A stretch of DNA of 64,000 nucleotides from Pseudoalteromonas luteoviolacea (GTDB lineage Bacteria > Pseudomonadota > Gammaproteobacteria > Enterobacterales > Alteromonadaceae), in NCBI RefSeq assembly GCF_001696455.1, contig NZ_MAUJ01000001.1:1-64000 (forward strand). The letters run 5' to 3'. Under the pieces are notes generated by a model, which had not been told where the DNA came from, ran no database searches, and was given only the letters and a program-made list of their open reading frames with translations. Shown in pieces: positions 61,847-64,000 of this stretch (positions are counted from its first letter, which is position 1; each line of letters opens with the position of its first letter). The translations under genes were made by a program, and so were the position numbers.

Positions 61847-62647
61847 ATGATGAAAAAAGTAGTAGCGTGTATGTTAGTTGCTTTGGCACTGAGTGGTTGT
61901 AAAACATCTCCAACAGGTCGAACTCAAATAATGCTTTACCCAGAGCAGAAAATGGATGAGATGGGCGTCGCGAGCTTTGATCAATTAAAATCAGAACAGA
62001 CTATTGAAGGCGAAGCGAACAGTAATCAGTATGTGAGTTGCATTGCAGATGCGCTGATTGCCCAGCTGCCAAATAAATACGCCTCACAGAAGTGGGAAGT
62101 TGTTGTCTTCAAAGATGACAGTGCAAATGCATTTGCGCTGCCTGGTGGGAAAATCGGCGTGCATACGGGCTTACTGAAAGTGGCAAAAAATCAGCACCAA
62201 CTGGCGGCTGTAATGGGTCATGAAGTGGGTCATGTTATTGCACAACATGCCAATGAACGTGTTTCTCAAAGCACCTTATTGCAAGCTGGACTCCAAGTAA
62301 GTAATGTGGTGATGGAGATGAATAACATCGAATATCGCAACGCAATCATGCAAGGACTTGGCGTTGGTGCCCAAGTAGGTATTGCTTTGCCGTTTAGTCG
62401 CAGTCATGAGACTGAGGCTGATATAATTGGGTTAGAGTTGATGGCTAAAGCCGGATTTAAACCAGCTGGCGCTGTGGAGCTTTGGCAAAACATGGAGAAG
62501 CTCGGTGGTGAAAGGCCGATGGAGTTTTTATCGACTCACCCATCGCCAGACAACCGTAGTCAGCGGCTAACTGACAAAATGCCAGCGGCCAATAGCCTTT
62601 ATCAAGCAGCTAAGCAAAAAGGCCTGAACCCTGACTGCAAAATTTGA
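61847..62647 (+). CDS. M48-family metalloprotease lipoprotein (LoiP/YggG-like)
   Basis: About 266 residues starting at ATG 61847 (a GTG at 61838 is in frame; ATG 61850 is another option). A lipobox LALSGC gives a lipidated Cys near residue 18. The zinc site HEVGH (VMGHEVGHVIAQHANERVSQ) and a downstream Glu (SHETEADIIGLELMAKAG) are typical of M48. It resembles the outer-membrane/periplasmic quality-control protease LoiP. Confidence 0.9.
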   Translation: MMKKVVACMLVALALSGCKTSPTGRTQIMLYPEQKMDEMGVASFDQLKSEQTIEGEANSNQYVSCIADALIAQLPNKYASQKWEVVVFKDDSANAFALPGGKIGVHTGLLKVAKNQHQLAAVMGHEVGHVIAQHANERVSQSTLLQAGLQVSNVVMEMNNIEYRNAIMQGLGVGAQVGIALPFSRSHETEADIIGLELMAKAGFKPAGAVELWQNMEKLGGERPMEFLSTHPSPDNRSQRLTDKMPAANSLYQAAKQKGLNPDCKI

Positions 62648-62660
62648 TGATATAAAGATA

Positions 62661-62685
62661 AGGCAGTGCACTTTTGTGACTGCCT
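62661..62685. other. Hairpin between the M48 lipoprotein gene and ygjP
   Basis: AGGCAGT and ACTGCCT pair with an inner GCAC/GTG helix. Without a T-run its role as terminator is uncertain. Confidence 0.55.
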
Positions 62686-62712
62686 CATGGTTCTTTCAAA
62701 AGTGCGAGGGTC

Positions 62713-63225
62713 TTATAGTTCTTTATAAAAGTTGAGTGCACGCTCATCTAATACAATAAAAAGCCGTAGGTCTAACTCTAGCTGATGATAGTCGGGCTCC
62801 ATATGGCAGCATAAATTGTAAAACGCTTTATTATGGTCCGCATGCTTAAAGTGTGCGAGTTCATGTACGATCAAGGCCCTAAGAATAGCCTCAGGTGCAT
62901 ACTTTAGTTGATTGTTAAGTGCAATGTCATACCGCGCTTTTAGTTTTTTACCGTGTACTTTTTGTTGATGGGTATGCGTGCCTAGGGTGCCTTTCACCAT
63001 GTCAGTGTGTTTGTTAAAACTGACGGAATTTAACCGTGGCGTATTCTTGAGAAAGCGCTGTTTTATTTCGGTACTGTATTGATATAAATCTTGTTGATTT
63101 TGCAGTTGATGTCCAATTGGGTATTTGCGCTTGAAATACGTTTGCAATTGATTGGTCGTAATTAGTTGGCTAACTTGATCCTGTAGGTTTTCAGGATAGT
63201 GCTGAAAGTATTTCAATTCTTGCAT
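62713..63225 (-). CDS. ygjP: YgjP-family metalloprotein
   Basis: 170 residues, close to E. coli YgjP (167). The segment IVHELAHFKHADHNKAFYNL, followed by CCHMEPDYHQLELDLRLF, is nearly the E. coli sequence, including HELAH and the following histidine. A UTP pyrophosphatase activity has been reported for the family, as I recall, but this is not certain. It is the second DUF45-like gene of the window. Confidence 0.9.
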   Translation of the reverse strand: MQELKYFQHYPENLQDQVSQLITTNQLQTYFKRKYPIGHQLQNQQDLYQYSTEIKQRFLKNTPRLNSVSFNKHTDMVKGTLGTHTHQQKVHGKKLKARYDIALNNQLKYAPEAILRALIVHELAHFKHADHNKAFYNLCCHMEPDYHQLELDLRLFIVLDERALNFYKEL

Positions 63226-63293
63226 TGCGGTCTTTTTTTGAAGTCGTTTCTCGCGTAATCTCTAAGTGGGATTATAACGCAAGGAAAAAGTAT

Positions 63294-63716
63294 ATGTACA
63301 AGGCAAGCTGTCTATGTAAAGGGGTGGAGTTAGAAATTCATGGACCAATTGAAAGCATTATTCATTGTCATTGCTCACTGTGCAGAAAATCAAGTGGTAC
63401 AGCGTACGCGACTAATGGTTTTATCGCAACGGATTCGATGAAGATTATCAAAGGTGAAGCACTCATTAAATCTTATGCTTTCAAACCCGGTCGATTGCGT
63501 CACTTTTGTAGCAATTGCGCCTCACCATTATTCAGTTCAAATGCAGATTTACCAGAAAAACTTAGGCTACGGTTAGGTTTATTGGACTCTGAAATAGAAG
63601 AGCGTCCGATGTCTCATAATTTTATCACGTCTAAAGCGAATTGGGATGATTTAGATGCTGACCTACCTAGATATGATACTTTTGAGCCGAGCCGTCTAAA
63701 GAACTGCTTAAAATAA
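63294..63716 (+). CDS. GFA (glutathione-dependent formaldehyde-activating enzyme-like) family protein
   Basis: 140 residues from the ATG at 63294 (RBS AAGGA); the frame from 63225 would overlap ygjP. Zinc ligands are seen in ASCLCKGV, HCHCSLCRKSSGTAY and FCSNCASPLFSS. The GFA/CENP-V fold is clear, but most members are not true formaldehyde-activating enzymes; the substrate is unknown. Confidence 0.88.
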   Translation: MYKASCLCKGVELEIHGPIESIIHCHCSLCRKSSGTAYATNGFIATDSMKIIKGEALIKSYAFKPGRLRHFCSNCASPLFSSNADLPEKLRLRLGLLDSEIEERPMSHNFITSKANWDDLDADLPRYDTFEPSRLKNCLK

Positions 63717-63723
63717 TTGTTGA

Positions 63724-63745
63724 GTGTGAGTGCGTGCACTCACAC
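63724..63745. terminator. Hairpin between the GFA gene and the RiPP-like gene
   Basis: GTGTGAGTGC and GCACTCACAC form a perfect 10-bp palindrome (2-bp centre). It has no good T-run on either strand and may end transcription of both convergent genes only weakly. Confidence 0.55.
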
Positions 63746-63753
63746 TGTAGTGC

Positions 63754-63954
63754 TTATTTTGTTTCCATTGCACAGCAATCAGATGCTCTAGAGTTACCAC
63801 CAAAAACTTCTTGGTGCGGCAGGTTACAGCAATCAGAAGCACGAGAATTACCACCTGTTCCGCCACCGGCAATGTGCTTTGTTTGTGCTCCAGGCAAACG
63901 CGCCGTGTCTTGTGAGAGAGTTTTTACTTGTTTTTTATATAGTTTTAATTTCAT
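63754..63954 (-). CDS. RiPP-like precursor peptide with double-glycine leader and duplicated core
   Basis: 66-residue peptide with a strong RBS (GAAGGAAT) before its ATG at 63954. The leader MKLKLYKKQVKTLSQDTARL followed by PGAQTKHIAGG resembles double-glycine leaders of class I lanthipeptide-like or bacteriocin-like precursors found in Pseudoalteromonas. The remaining part holds two identical GGNSRASDCC blocks separated by NLPHQEVF, then AMETK. Four cysteines, serines and asparagines offer modification sites. No modification or export gene is seen before the window ends. The assignment as RiPP is inference. Confidence 0.72.
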   Translation of the reverse strand: MKLKLYKKQVKTLSQDTARLPGAQTKHIAGGGTGGNSRASDCCNLPHQEVFGGNSRASDCCAMETK

Positions 63955-64000
63955 TTTTATTCCTTCATTTATATTAAACCCACCACAACACTGTATTAAA

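Overview
The window looks like a chromosomal segment of a marine gammaproteobacterium of the order Alteromonadales, most likely Pseudoalteromonas. This is inferred from gene content and order: a secreted S8 protease with two PPC domains, a TonB2-type ExbB/TtpC/ExbD/TonB cluster, leucine dehydrogenase, pabB-nudL-sdaA, apt-dnaX-ybaB-recR-htpG, prkA-yeaH-spoVR, gltBD and recN-nadK-hrcA-grpE. Base composition is moderately AT-rich. No rRNA, insertion sequence, integrase or CRISPR array was seen. Most of the window is ordinary core chromosome.

Layout. 1-560: palindromic intergenic repeats. 0.9-8.8 kb: secreted protease, rlmI, an HD hydrolase, a pentapeptide-repeat K+ channel, a DUF45 metalloprotein, tRNA-Tyr, a YchJ-type protein, and a SulA-like division inhibitor behind a LexA box. 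8.9-19.7 kb: NCS2 purine permease, a membrane coiled-coil protein, cysB, sdaA-nudL-pabB, class I fumarase, leucine dehydrogenase and a chloramphenicol-acetyltransferase-like enzyme. 20.1-25.1 kb: a six-gene TonB2 energy-transduction operon. 25.3-27.7 kb: a lipoprotein, a DksA/TraR-type zinc protein and dusC. 27.7-30.2 kb: an HvfA/HvfB/HvfC-type locus, with a 12-fold EGKCG precursor, a DUF692 multinuclear iron oxidase and a DUF2063 partner, predicted to make a copper-binding modified peptide. 30.4-40.4 kb: apt-dnaX-ybaB-(rhomboid)-recR, then about 3.3 kb of accessory genes, then htpG. The accessory genes are two paralogous small membrane proteins around a multispanning protein, and a divergent pair of HTH regulators with repeated operator-like sites. 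40.5-48.1 kb: a periplasmic Tpx, a REC-CheC protein with a diguanylate cyclase, and prkA-yeaH-spoVR. 48.3-55.8 kb: sodB divergent from grxD, then gltBD. 56-64 kb: cytochrome b561, recN with two LexA boxes, nadK, an hrcA-like gene with grpE, an M48 lipoprotein, ygjP, a GFA-family protein, and a small double-glycine RiPP-like precursor with a duplicated core.

Several regulatory circuits can be read directly. LexA boxes precede sulA and recN. Sigma-32-like promoters precede htpG and hrcA-grpE. An IscR type-1-like site lies between sodB and grxD. An identical 17-bp palindromic element precedes both leucine dehydrogenase and gltBD, suggesting joint control of branched-chain amino acid catabolism and glutamate synthesis. 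dnaX carries a textbook -1 frameshift signal that would yield a 573-residue gamma-like product.

The most interesting loci are the HvfABC-type RiPP operon with its unusual flanking small ORFs, the RiPP-like precursor at 63754-63954, and the regulated membrane-protein island between recR and htpG.
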